Origin: Datura wrightii
Lineage: Eukaryota; Streptophyta; Magnoliopsida; Solanales; Solanaceae
DNA: 64,000 nt
NCBI GenBank assembly: GCA_035772735.1
Contig: JASDFA010000004.1
Location: forward strand, 20,177,501-20,241,500
Reading direction: 5' to 3'
The translations under genes were made by a program, and so were the position numbers. The notes below the pieces were generated by a model, which was not told the origin of the DNA, searched no databases, and saw only the letters and a program-made list of their open reading frames with translations. Numbering within the stretch: the stretch's first letter is position 1; each line of letters starts with the position of its first letter. Of the stretch, positions 34,700 through 46,699 are shown piece after piece.

Positions 34700-35082
34700 A
34701 CAATTTCAATGCCATGCAAAGATTCACAAAGGTCATACTTGTCAACTTTAACATACACATAAAACTTTCGGAGGGGTATTAACTTGTAAATCAACAAAAA
34801 TCAACAACTTAAGATCTTGACTGCCTTCAATTCACCTAACTTTCTTCCGACTGACACAAACAAACACTAAAAAATAAAACCCTAAACGTGCCATTTCTAC
34901 TAGATATGGAACACTCGAGGGAAAAGATATCCATCAAGAAAAACCCTCGGGTTATGTTTAGAAAAAAAATGCATAGGTATCCCTCCCCACCCCCGTCAAG
35001 AACAAAAAGCGTCGTCCTCAACGCATATTTATCAGACAAAACTAGGGAAATAGGGAACATACCTGTGCAACCTAAGTGTCAG
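34700..35082 (-). other. Element C noncoding spacer
   Basis: Noncoding sequence between the module string and the ORF end. It contains gatatggaacactcgaggg and aaaaccctcgggttatgtttag, both also found in C2 (62,385-62,445). Confidence 0.5.
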
Positions 35083-37221
35083 CTACCTGGTTGGTGGAGG
35101 GTGTAGATACTCCTCCAATGTTATCTCCAATATTACAGGCTTGACCCGGTGAATTTTCAGATCCAGCAGAGCTTGTCCCTTCTCCACGAGCTCTCGCTGC
35201 CTCAGTCTCGGCTCTCTATTGAGCCTCCTTTCTTGATACATGCAGCGCTCTCTCCATCTCATTCCACTCTCATTTTTGCTGATGGAGCAGAGAAACATCT
35301 ACTTCAAAACTTTCCTCCTTACGAGGCCTCTTTCTCTTATCATGTGCCACCGGTTCCTCAGTGATAAAATAAAAAATTGGTGGTAACTCTTCTTCAAATT
35401 CATCATCTATCACAGGAAGCACCGGTGGAGGTACTGCAGCTACCTTTCGTGAGGACAAATCTCGCACCTCGGCTTTGAGTGCTCCTAGCTTTGCATACCA
35501 TTTTGCCATTTCAAGTGCCTGTAACTATGCAAGGCGCTCATCCATTCTTCTCTCAAAAGCGTCCAACCGGCCATGCATAGAACTGGATAATGCCCCCAAC
35601 TCTTTCAACACCCAAGGATTTACCTGCTGCTTTTTGGCCATAGCTAGCCGCCTATCCATATTGACCAAAAACTCTTGTGAAATCATAACTAGGCCGGCTA
35701 TAGTGGCTTGTGCCAGAGTAATTGGTGGTCTAGGTGCTGCTGCGGTGGATGATGAAACGGGAACATCTGCAGGTGTGGAGTTGTCCGCTGCATCTGTAGC
35801 CTCATGCTGGCTACCTGTCTCTCTACCCTCAATAGGCTCAGGCACTAACTCAGTGAACTATGCAGCATTAGACTGCATACCGCTACAAAATTCCTCTGCT
35901 AATATGGTTGCTCCAGTGGATGCAGCTGCCTGATTCCTTGCTCTCAATACTGGGTTTGTGTCATCTCGAATAAACCCGATATTTGTTATCTTCTAGACCA
36001 TTATTCTCTAGTCAACTGATGGTAACTCTGGCACCTTTAACTCCTGACTGAGTCTATCAATAAGATAGGGGAAGGGAATTGTAGTACTGTCATTGATTGC
36101 CCGCTCTCTGATCTCCTCAGCAATGTACCGCGGGAAATGATGGCATATCCCTCCATAATACTTGCTATTGATGTCGCTCTATTAGGTGAGAGGATGTTAT
36201 CATTGCTGGTTGGTACTAGCCTGTGCCGCACCAGTGACCACCAAAATTTAGCTTGAAAGTTGAGTGTGGCCTTCTTTATCTGAGACTCTACACCGTGCAA
36301 CCATTCAACCAGCGGACCTCTTGTAGAAATGATCTAAGACAACCAAGTATATTGTCTGATGCGCTCGTGGCTATTAATCATTTTGGTCTTGACTTTCTTT
36401 AATTCATACAGCTTGTGGTCGAACTCGGTTGTGTTCATCAAGGCATGATAATCTGGCCCATACAGTAGTCTGGAGATTGTCCTCTCAGATATATCCACCG
36501 GAGTCTCTCGAACCAACACCTGATTTAAGGAGGGCCTCTTCTTCCAGTCTTAGCCCCCTAATGCCAAACGCTGTAGTGTGGCTGCATAGGCTGCATAGAA
36601 TTCTTGGAATAAACATGGGCTGTAGCTTCTTGATGGCTTGGTCAATCACCCAAACCTGTACTTGTCGAACACAGCTTGCAGCTCTAGAAGGTCTTCCAGC
36701 CCTATAGTGACTAGCCTCGGCTCCTTGTATATGCTCCTGTTTGGATTTTCTTTATCATTAGGAGCAATATCTCTGTTATATGTGGCCCTCATACCATGAA
36801 TGCACATTTGAGTTCACATTTCTTGGTTGATCGTTTGATGTGTTCGAAGTCTCCGTCAATTAATCATCAAAGTTTCCTCGTTGAGCATGTGACTCGTCAG
36901 CTATCTCTGTGTTTTGCCCAGTTGTGGAGGCTCAGGAGCAAGTGCAATTGTGGCCCTGACATTATCATCAGTGCGGCTGGGCGGATCCCTCGCCAGTTGA
37001 GTAGGAGCATCGACCAGGGTTGTCGGATTTGAAGTTTGTTGAGCCCTACCCCTGATTGATCTCCTCACTAATTTCTCCTCTGATACGTCATATTCTTCCT
37101 TTGAGCTACTTTATTCTTTGGAGGAGGATGGATCATCATGAAGTCTATGGTATGAAGGTTGACTCTGCTCAGGTACTTGTTTCTTTGCCTAACCTTTCCT
37201 TGGTATACCTCTCGGAGCCAT
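35083..37221 (-). pseudogene. Putative plant transposon protein ORF (element C)
   Basis: ATG at 37,221 (ggtacaATG), N-terminus MAPRGIPRKG then a stop. The core includes VDISERTISRLLYGPDY (about 36,490), EFDHKLYELKKVKTKM, RIRQYTWLS, GPLVEWLHG (about 36,310), SQIKKATLNFQAKFWWSLVR and TSNDNILSP (about 36,200). The C-terminal half has a Ser/Thr/Pro-rich stretch (35,760-35,845), a helical LDAFERRMDERLA segment (35,525-35,560) and an acidic DDEFEEELPPI segment (35,380-35,420) followed by basic KRKRPRKEE. Stops and frameshifts occur throughout. The homologue at the right edge (62,557-64,000) keeps longer frames. The core is the plant 'putative transposon protein' family; biochemical role unknown. 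Confidence 0.75.
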
Positions 37222-38466
37222 TGTACCTATGGAAACATTGTTAGTATATTAGATGAGATGAAAAAAAAAATAGTTTTAAACTGCTGCTCAGTGGACCTGA
37301 CGAGTGACTAAATGAGTCTTTGCCACTGGTGACGAATCGTGAGGTCCCTCGTTGTCAAAAACTATTGTGTCTTTATGTTGGGCTAGTGTACTTAACGACT
37401 GGTCCCAATGAGTTGTTACCAAAGGCAACGAGTCGTTAGGTTAGTCGTTAGGTACACTGTCTTCTTGATTTAATTTCCCACTCAGGACGGGCTACACAAT
37501 GAGTCGTTTGGTGATCTAACACCTCGTGATGTAACTTGCACTCAAGAGTTTCAGTTTACCCATCCTTCATTCATCTTCATCTACTAGCTATAGTTTTAAT
37601 ACCACAAACACAGAATCATTAAATTTCTCAAACCAACCCATGTAAATTCAATCGCGATTCATTTGTTTAATCTTCCTAGGGTTCATTATTGTCATGAGTC
37701 AAAGATTGAAAAAAGTACGAAATTACTTGAAATAAATTTGATTTCATTTAAAACATGGGTCAGAAAAATTCTTATTTAAATGTAAAGACATTCACAATTT
37801 AGTGAGAAAAATTACTCACAAGATGCTTGATCGGACATGGGAGTGCAATCATGTGTGCGTACGAATGTTTGGAGTGCAGTTCAAGGGTTTTTCGATGGGT
37901 TTGAGAGAAGAAGAAGAGGAGGGAAGTTTGAAGTTGTTGGGGTGCTGGGTTAAAACTCAAGCGTGAGTTTGAACGGTAAAGCAATCGTTTCATATGTTTC
38001 AAATTAAAATTTCCCCTAATTCCAGCTTGGGTCGGGTCGGATGTCAATTATTTTAAAAACGTATGACGACCCCCAAATGAGTTGTTACGTGTTGAAATGA
38101 ATCATTTTGACCCTTCGTGTATTGACTTGAGTTCAACAAATATACCTGGGACCTAACGAGTCAAGCAATGACTTGTGGTGTCACACAACGAGTCGTGGCC
38201 TAAGTTGTGGTCCTTGAACTATATTAGCTACATGACGGGTCACTTAATGAATCATTTGGTCTCCCAACGATTTGTTGAGTGAGCCGTTATCACCCTTCTC
38301 CATTTGATTCTGCCTTTTGTCCAGTGTATATGACGGAGGACCTCACTATTCGTTTCTTGAAGAGATGAATCGTTGAGTCACCTGTTGCTCTCCTATTTTC
38401 TGCGATTCTCTTCTTGATTTGACTAAACGAGTCGTCAGCTCAAACAACGACTCATTCTATACATCG
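37222..38466 (-). mobile_element. Element C 5' leader with palindromic word clusters
   Basis: No coding. Two clusters of cgagtcgt/cgactcgt-type words (37,280-37,540 and 38,080-38,466; for example gcaacgagtcgttagg, aacgagtcgtggcc, aaacgagtcgtcag) flank an AT-rich gap, as in element F. No PBS or 5' LTR is reached because the sequence is cut at 38,467 by a truncated chromovirus LTR. Confidence 0.6.
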
Positions 38467-39727
38467 GTTAGGCCTAGAAGGCCAGATACGCCTTTTGAGG
38501 GGCTAGATTGAGACTTCAATATAGTACATCGGTTGGGATTTCCCTTACCTAGGAGCCTTCTGTGACCACCCTAGGATTACTAGCTGTATCATCGCTTGCT
38601 AGGGTCTATATGACGTTACTCCAAGGAGCGATATGCAATCCCAAGGGATGATACAGAGGCCCATGGGCCATATTACAGTCCATTCCATGGCTGGACAAAT
38701 ATATTTATGTCGTATCGGCATGACACCCTCATCCCGCCTGGTGCCCAGGGTACAGTTATCAGGAGTCCACCAGACTCAGACACAACTACAGATCAGGAGC
38801 TGAGTGGGCTTAGCTGCAAACCTAGGGGACTAGACGGTTGGTTATTGCACTAGTAGAGTCATAGAAACCTAGTTAGGGGTATATAGATTGAAGTGTGCTC
38901 GCCAGGGCTTATGGGGGCTCGAGTGGGTTGTTCTGTGTTGATTGTACCTTCCAGGATTATAGGGCCCAGGTTAGGTTCTTGTTTACATTCTTTTCTGCTA
39001 GATATAGCTTAGAAATATATGATTATATAGTCTTAGCTCATATACATGTAGTGTTTTACTAGATGCAGGTTATGAATAAGCAAACTTCCAGGTTAATTTC
39101 TACCCCTGCCTTCTACTTACTTTCAGTCTTTAACAACTTTCATTCATCTTATTTACTGCCTTATATATTCGGTACATATTGTACTGATGCCCAACTCTGG
39201 GGCACTGCATTACTTGCCTGCAGGTTTAGACAGATAGGTTATGAGATCTCCAGGGAGCTATTCAGAGTCAGTACATTAGCCTGCTCCTATCATTTGGAGT
39301 TTCCAGGTTATAGAAGATTACCACATTTTATTTGTATGGTATTTGGGTAAGCCGGGCCTTGTACGGACCACTATTTGTATTCTTGGAGGGCTTGTAGACT
39401 ACAATATCTAGTTAGATAGTTGTTGTTGGCCGTGCGGGGCCTAGTATAGCCGCTTATTTTCCTTTCTATTATAACTAGACAACATGGTGGCCATGTCGGC
39501 CCGCACAGGATCCCTATTGATGTATGTTGGCTAGGTTAGCTATTTTGTTTTACAAGTCTTGTGTGCCCTTGTCGACCCTAGGTTGTGTTTACAGACGAGA
39601 TATAATAGTTTGTTTTCTTGAGTCAAAGTCATTGATAGGCACCAGAGGTGCCTGTGCCCAGCCAGGTCAGCCCAGACTCTAGTATGGTATTAGGTGCCAG
39701 TCGTCCCTCCCAAGGTGGGGCATGACA
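38467..39727 (+). mobile_element. 5' LTR (truncated) of chromovirus derivative D
   Basis: Matches 44,427-45,685 throughout: gttaggcctagaaggccagata, gatatagcttag, ggtgccagtcgt, and the end GGTGGGGCATGACA. The first ~1.93 kb of the LTR is missing. It is followed by a PBS, so it is the 5' LTR of a plus-strand element. Open frames in it have no similarity to known proteins. Confidence 0.85.
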
Positions 39728-39731
39728 AACT

Positions 39732-39746
39732 TGGTATTAGAGCAGG
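39732..39746 (+). other. Primer-binding site, initiator tRNA-Met type
   Basis: TGGTATTAGAGCAGG, close to the TGGTATCAGAGC expected from the initiator tRNA-Met 3' end, five bases after the LTR. Confidence 0.75.
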
Positions 39747-41814
39747 TCGTATCCTACGAAATCTGCAAGTCGTGTCTAGTAGAATCTAATATATGGGTGT
39801 ATTGTGCACCACATTCCATAGTATGGTTACCCTTTCTTCTTCTCAGATCATGCTATAGAGCCGAGTTGTACAAGATTGTGTCCCTAAGCTTTCATTGCTA
39901 TATCTGTCTAGAGTGATATGTGATATAAGATAGACTCTAGCCAGCCGTAAGATAACTACAACAACAGGAGGAAGTACTAGTGAGGTGCCACAGATTTGGA
40001 GACAGTCAGCCTAAGGGCAACATACGTCTTTTAAATTCCTTCCATCACCCTCTCGAGGAACCGAGAACTTCATAAGGTAACATATATGTCAGCATCATCC
40101 CCGATTCCTTCTTCAGCTTTGGAATAGTACCTCAGAATAGTATATATATGAGTTGGCTTACCTACTAGCTACTTAGAATTGGACAGGGGCAACAGTTATT
40201 GTTGGACCACCCGAAACATATAAAGGATCGTGCAAGATTTGTACCTCCAACCTTTAGATTTATTGAAATTCGCGCCCTAACCTCGGTATAGAATGATAGG
40301 GTTACTTTCCACCTCCCAGAGTATTCTTTCAATACAAAAAACTAGCATAAGTAGCAATGCCATGTTGCCCAAAAGAAGGAGTAAAGGAGAGCTAGAATTG
40401 TTGATTTTGAGAAGGGTTAGAAAGTGGTTATGACCCCTAGTGTTTAGAAAGTTACCTAGACCCTCATAGTAGTAAATTAGGAGGGCGGACAAGATTGCCA
40501 ATAGCACTTAAGTGCGTGTGAGAGAGTCCATCAATAATAGACCCACAACAATAGTAGGCTGATTTCGGTGCAGTATGCTAGTGATATTAGGGCATATCTG
40601 CAAGATAATGGCTATGGACCCAATTTGTTATGTTGAAGAACAGAGAGATCATATAAACGAAATAAACCCGACTATGGGTTAGAAGAATATAGGTTAGTAG
40701 ACTTGGCCGGTAGCATCCTTGTCAGTAAGATGCACGAGGCATAAAACCCAGATCTCAACCTATAGAAGTAAGGGGAAGGTATGAGTATCTAACCTTGGAG
40801 GAAGACAGAATCACCTCCAGGCGGTAGCGAGCTGATAGGGCTTGGAGTCTCCAACGAATGTAGAGAAATAAGCGTTAGGGTGATAATTAAAAGATAGTTG
40901 GGGTTGTAACCTAGAGTACTGCAATGTTATCACTAGTCGTGGAGGCTAAGGAGTGACGGTACAGAAACTCTGCCCTAGTGCAGCAAAAAATAAGACTCGG
41001 CAGAAGGAAATACCGGCCTTGAGGTAGTAGGGGACAAAATCCTGAGACCCTGGCAGGGCTTTATTAGTAGATAGTAGTAAGTCATACCATGTCCGTTATC
41101 TCCCACCCGGGTTTGATGACAATGCGCTAAGTTATAAAAGAAACCCATTGATGGCATTGGAAAAAGAAATATACTATCGAGTTGTGACATAGGGCTATAG
41201 TGACCAGCCAAAAAAGACTGGACAGTAGGAACTGAGCAGGCCAATTCAGGAGATGATTATGCCTTCAAGGAAGTGGAGAGTAATGAACATGAATAAAGTA
41301 ACAAGGTTATCTCTTACCAGGTGTAAATTGACCTTATTTGAGTCGGTATTGGAAGGCTAGCGAGATCAACTTATGTCTCACCGGATGGAATTATGTTTCA
41401 GCTAAAACATATGTCGTATTAAATATTTAAGAAATATTCTAGTTATGTGGAGCCCCAGTGTCTAATAAACTCTGGCAAAGAGGCACAACTCCCAGCTAGG
41501 TTCTGGGAAGCTGTTAGAACAGATTGGAGCGCATGCTAATGTAAGTATGGCTTCTTGTCTCCAAGCAAATAGCCAAGTAGAGCACATGGGTCAGATGCCC
41601 AGAGACCTGTTATGGGTAGAAATGTAGGTCCCCTATATGATGACCTGAAGTAGATAAATTAATAGTAGTTGGATCGGGGCATACTACATCAATTGGATGA
41701 GGAAAGTTAAAACTACCAAAAAAAGAAGAAAAGGGGTACCGACAGCCCAAGGTCATCAGAAGTCCTACTCTAACGTACGACGCAGACAGTTAAGGATTGA
41801 AGCAGCGATTGGGT
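39747..41814 (+). mobile_element. Noncoding internal region of D
   Basis: No convincing gag, protease or RT motif in any frame. Collinear (reversed) with 15,190-17,058 of the outer element, so the noncoding state is shared by two copies and predates both insertions. The internal region (about 2.8 kb in total) is shorter than one LTR (3.19 kb), the structure of a large-LTR non-autonomous derivative. Confidence 0.6.
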
Positions 41815-42240
41815 ATTCCTAAAATTTTTGCCAATGCAGGTCATTACGAGACTTGATAAAAAGGGCAAGCCTAGACTTAGATTCATTGGCCGTATTATAT
41901 CCTCCGAAGGACAGGCAAGGTGGCATGTGAGCTGGAATGGCCTCCAGAGCTAGAATCTGTTCATCTAGTCTTTCACGTGTCAATATGGGGGAAGTGCATA
42001 GGTGATCCGCCCTGAGTTGTACCGGTTGAGGACGTCTAAGATACTGGGAGTTAGCCTATGAAGAGGTCCCAGTTTCCATATTGGATCAGCAAGTTCGTAG
42101 ATTAAGGAGTAAAGATGGGGCCTCCGTTAAAGTTTTGTGGAGGAACAGAAATAGAGAAGAGATAACCTGGGGAACGGAGGATGACATGAGGTCTAGATAT
42201 CCTCACTTGTTCCAAGATTGTCCCAGAATATGCAGTTATG
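41815..42240 (+). pseudogene. Chromovirus integrase C-terminal remnant in D
   Basis: In changing plus frames: MQVITRLDKKGKPRLRFIG (degraded GPF/Y-type segment), RWHVSW, then LDQQVRRLRSKDGASV, KVLWRNRN, a shifted TWGTEDDMRSRYPHLFQ. It is the same tail as at 20,098-20,586, so the family was a chromovirus. All other pol domains are absent. Not translatable as one frame. Confidence 0.75.
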
Positions 42241-42483
42241 GTGAGGTCGTTGTTCAGTTGTCATTTTACTGCTTATATTACAAGTATTGCTTGGTTGGTT
42301 GTCTTTATATGGTAAAATAACTTTTTACAGTGTCCTATGAGATGCCTATATTGGGTTCTCTACTTTTCAGGGTTTTGAATAGTCCATAACACAGAGGAGT
42401 CTCTGCCGAAATTTTTTTAAATATTAGTCAGAAGAGTTAACTCCTCTAAGCCTAAAGAAGACATTCGAGGACAAATGTTCCTA
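42241..42483 (+). other. D 3' noncoding spacer
   Basis: Noncoding sequence between integrase remnant and PPT. It contains aggacaaatgttcctaag, the usual region before a chromovirus PPT; the reverse-strand counterpart at 19,828-19,850 reads attcgtcctcaaatg. Confidence 0.5.
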
Positions 42484-42495
42484 AGGGGGGAAGGA
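42484..42495 (+). other. Polypurine tract of D
   Basis: AGGGGGGAAGGA directly before the 3' LTR start TGTTACACCTCG. Confidence 0.85.
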
Positions 42496-42599
42496 TGTTA
42501 CACCTCGTAAAATGCTATCGATTCAGAAGCATACGTGTATATTTGTGACGAATAAGAAGATCTTGATGCGTATGGAAAAAGCCTCAGAAGAAGTGTTGG

Positions 42600-42745
42600 G
42601 CGAGGCTAGACCCTGAAGGGCCAGCGCGACGCGCCAGCCTATAGTGCCTTGGCTAGCGCGGCGCGCCAGGCTTGCTGCCGTAACGAGAGGCGCGACGTAG
42701 GGGCCTTATGGTGCTTTGGGCAGCGTGAGGCACACCCCGGCCACC
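42600..42745 (+). repeat. GC-rich degenerate-word block in D LTR
   Basis: ccagcgcgacgcgccagcc, gctagcgcggcgcgccagg, gaggcgcgacg and gcagcgtgaggc occur within 150 bp, in an otherwise AT-richer LTR, directly upstream of the TATA box. Confidence 0.65.
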
Positions 42746-42756
42746 GCCCACACATG

Positions 42757-42764
42757 TATATATA
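42757..42764 (+). promoter_or_regulatory. Putative D LTR TATA box
   Basis: TATATATA 262 bp into the LTR, at the same offset as in the 4,498-7,680 copy. Confidence 0.55.
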
Positions 42765-45685
42765 CTCCCCTCATTTCATGTTAAATCATTTTGGTAAGAT
42801 ACCCACTGCCAGAGATTAGGAGCGCACAAGTTTTCAATAGCTTTTTGCTCGATTACGCTACCAAATGCCATTTAATCTCAAATTAACTTTCGGTAACGAG
42901 TTTTAGGCCTACAAAAAGCATTACTACGACGTTATTTCTCAAAAATCCGCTCGGCAGGCCAGAACTCCACTGAGTAAAATTGTCAGAATTGCTCAAACAT
43001 GATTCCTACTCAGTCACAAGCATTACCTAAGCACTTTTCCCTTATGAACTTTCGAGAAATTATAGATTTTTGGTTGAGTTTTCCAAGTTGGATTATAGTT
43101 AATTCTATTTTGAAAGTTATCAATATTTGTCGAGTTTAGTATTAAAATTCATTCTATTCTCTCATCATAGAGGTTGCAGTTGGGAGGAACCACCGTTTGC
43201 AAGTCAAAACTCACCAGTTAAACTAGAATCGACATTTGAGGTATGTTAAGGCTTATTCCTTCGACAAGTTATTCTCATCGTATAATGATACGACTTATGT
43301 TTTAAACATAGATAATTATCCTATATGTTGTAATCAACTTATGCTAGATATAAGGATCATGCATGTTGTAATTAGCTGCTATAAGTAGATTAGAGTTACA
43401 TATGTTGTGGTTAGCTGCTAGAAAATGTATAGAGATTATATCGCAGTATCCCTTGTCGGGAACGAACATGTTAAGTGTGACACACACTATAAGCATCATA
43501 GGAACTCCTCTGTTCTTCAATCCGTTGTGTTAGTAGAATTGGATGCTTTATTGTCAGGCCTAGACTTTAGAAGTTTGTGGATAATTATTGGGCCTGCGTT
43601 AGTGAGTTGAACATCATAGGATCAACTAGGCAATATAACTACAAGTTTGGTTCCTATATTATCTATGAAGCACGCCCAGAGGCCTTTGGCATACCCTCAC
43701 ACCCCAGGGCTAGAAGTTTAGGTGATATGGCCATACTTTAGAGTCACCGACAGTAGGGTTGTCTAGTGAACTGAGTGACAACCTGCTATCTAGTTAGCTA
43801 CTGCCAGTGACTTTCAGTTCCAGTTGCTTTAATATTCATCATATAGGTCGCTCAGGAAGCCATCCCAGACGTTTAGGTCAAATAGACTCGTGGGTGCCCT
43901 AAGGAAGGGGACCTTATTAGCATTTAGAGGCGAAGCCAAAGCCCCAGCCTGCTCCTATAAGATGTTTAGGTATAGGATGTCGTGAGTGGCTAAATCCATC
44001 TAAACTTACTTACAAGGTTAGGAATCGTCTAGAAGAGTCATATAAGATCTGAGCTGACCAAGTTAAGGTCTAGAGGGCTAGAACCATGTTATCACAGTAT
44101 TACCCTCAGGATAAAAATTTCAGTGGACTACCTATTGAGGATTAGGGGTCAACCGCTCAAAAGCATGTTCTGTCAGTAGCAGCCCTACAGTCGTTGTAAG
44201 CAAAGGAACTACGTAATTGGTCATCTGTGATCCTACAATTGCTTATGAGTTATAGTTGTTTGAGTAGGACATTCACAGTATTGTCAGGCCGATCCAGACC
44301 ACGCCCTATCCGGTCTTGACCACTAGAGTTTCTAATCACTATCAGGATCCTCTGATCAGATATAGGTGCATGAGGTTTTCCTATTAGCAGCTATACAGAT
44401 TATTCTAGGGGCGAGCAGTGGTTGTGTTAGGACTAGAAGGCCAGATACCCCTTTTGAGTGGCTAGATTGAGACTTCAGTATAGCACATTAGTTGGGATTG
44501 CCATCACCTAGGAGCCTTTCATGACCACCCAAGGGTTACTAGCTTTGTCGTCGCCTGCCAGGGGCTATATAACGTTGCTCCAAGGAGCGATATGCCATCT
44601 CAAGGGATGATGAAGAGGCTCAAGGGCCATATTACAGTCCATTCCATGGTTGGACTATTATCTTTATGTTGCATCGGCATCATACCCTCGTCGTGCCTGT
44701 TGCCTAGGGTGCAGTTATCAGGAGTCCGTCGGACTCAGACACAACTACAGATTAGGAGCTGTGTGGGCCTAGTTGTAGACACAAGGGACTGGTAGGTTGG
44801 CTATAGCACCTGTAGAGTCGCAGAAACCTTGTTAAGGGTATATAGATTGAAGTGTGCTCGTCAGGGCTTATGGGGGCTCGAGCGGGTTATTCTGTGTTGA
44901 TTGTACCTTCTAGGCTTATGGGGGCTAGGTTAGGTTCTTGTTTACATTCTTGTCTGCTAGCTATAACTTACAAATATATGATTATACAGTCTTAGCTCAT
45001 ATACATGTAGTTTTTTACTAGATGCTGGTTATGAATAAATAAACTTCCAGGTTAATTTCTTGCCCTTCCTTCTACTTACTTTCAGTCTTTAACAACTTTC
45101 ATTCAGCTTATTTATTGCCTTACATATTTGATACATATTGTACTGATTCCCAACTCTGGGGTGCTGCATTACATGCCTGCAAGTTTAAACAGATAGGTTG
45201 TGACATCTCTAGGGAGCCATTTAGAGTCAGTACATTGGCTAGCTCCTTTCATTCGGAGTTTCCAGGTCATAGAAGATTACCACCTTTTATTGTTATGGTA
45301 TTTGGGTAGGCCAAGGCCCTGTCCTGAATATTGGTTGTATTCTTTGAGGCTTGCAGACTACTGTATCCAGTTGTTAGCTGTTGTTGGCTGTGTGGGGCCT
45401 AGTATAGCTGCTTATTTTCCTTTCTGTTATAACTAGAGAGCATGGTGGCCTTGTCGGCCCGCACAAGATCCCTATTGATGTATGTTGGCTGGGTTAGCTG
45501 TTTTCTTTTACATGTGCTACGTGGCCTTGTCGGCCCAAGGCTGTACTTACGACCGAGATATAACAGTTTATTTTCTTGAGTTTAAGTCATTAATAGGCAC
45601 CAGAGGTGCCTATGCTTAGCCAGGTCTACCCAGACTCTAGTATGGCATTAGGTGCCAGTCGTGCTTCCCAAGGTGGGGTGTAACA

Positions 45686-46180
45686 ATATGAAAGTGTCTA
45701 CCTTAACAAGAACATCGAATAGGATCCCTACTGGCTTCTTTACAGTTCTATCAGCCATCAGTAGTCGCATAGTTGTCGATGTGGGGGCTCTTAAGCCAAA
45801 ATTCTATAACACTGCCAAGGGCATCAGGTTGATGCTTGCTACTAGATCACAAAGTACCCTTGCAAGCTCGACATTGCCAATGGTGCAAGGTATCTTTCTT
45901 CTTTTGAGCCAGGACCCGTGTAGCTATGACACTATAGTGATGCACATTATCTACTGGCTTATAGCTTAAGGACCTCTTCTTTGTCACTAAGTCCTTCATA
46001 AACTTAGCATATCCCGGCATTTATTCCATTGCCTCAACCAATGGTATGTTCATTGATAATTGTTTAAGCATTGACAGGAATTTATAGAACTTACCATTTT
46101 CCTCCTTTTGCTTCATTCTTTGGTGAAATGGTGGCGGTGGTCGTGGGATAGCTTTGTACATTTGAGTTGCTCCTTGATCA
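45686..46180 (-). pseudogene. Athila-type protease fragment (element A)
   Basis: On the minus strand, HQRMKQKEENGKFYKFLSML and the NIPLVEAM, PGYAKFMKDLVTKKRSL words lead into a protease whose active-site region reads LCDLVASINLMPLAV (about 45,790-45,850). The Gly expected after Asp-Leu in the D-L-G-A-S motif is Val here. Stops and a frameshift (about 45,880-45,960) break it. It is truncated at 45,686 by element D. Confidence 0.75.
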
Positions 46181-46699
46181 ATGTCAGGTTATTCCTAACC
46201 TATTCGGGACTCTAACAACTCATCATGTCAACACTCTTCTCATTCTCCTCAGTTATGTTCTCTTTCTTCCGTTCAACTACAATCGGAAAAATGGGGTCAA
46301 CTGTGGTTTTACCACTCTTAGTCATCACTGCCGTGCAGTGCCCATCATTCTTTGGGTTCTAGACAGTGTTGCTAGGTAGTGTACCCTTTTGTCTAGGGTT
46401 CAGTGATGCCGACAGTTGCCTAAGATGCTGTTCAATCTACTTGATGGTTGTCGCATGAGATTCCACTCTTTGTCCAATACTTGATATGTCACCACAGATT
46501 TCCTTCAATTGATCATCTGGACCTTACCTTTTTCAGCATCTCGTCCATCATGCTCTCTAACTTTGACTGCCCAACCTCTCTCTCTCGTGCATTGGGAGGC
46601 ACACATATTCTAGCTCGGTCGTTGCGGTAGTCATCATTCTTTCTCTATTCTCCATCGCGCTCACAACCTCATCTCCTGTCTCTGTACCCATTTCGGTTG

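Larger units (their letters stand above)
42496..45685 (+). mobile_element. 3' LTR of D (3.19 kb, complete)
   Basis: Opens TGTTACACCTCGTAAAATG after the PPT and closes GGTGGGGTGTAACA. It has a GC-rich block (42,600-42,745) and a TATA box (42,757). The second half is repeated as the truncated 5' LTR (38,467-39,727). The right flank is Athila protease sequence, so D inserted into, or recombined with, that relic. Small ORFs inside show no family features. Confidence 0.9.

Noticed and set aside
35475..35933. 152-codon plus-strand ORF
   Set aside because: Antisense of the element C ORF. The minus strand carries residues conserved with C2, whereas the plus frame is not conserved.
39063..39350. 95-codon plus ORF also present near 45,115-45,309
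   Set aside because: The similarity between the two is LTR homology; no protein-family features and frames differ in length.
39728..39750. tRNA gene suspected from the tRNA-Met-like word
   Set aside because: Only the 3'-end complement is present; it is a primer-binding site, not a folded tRNA gene.
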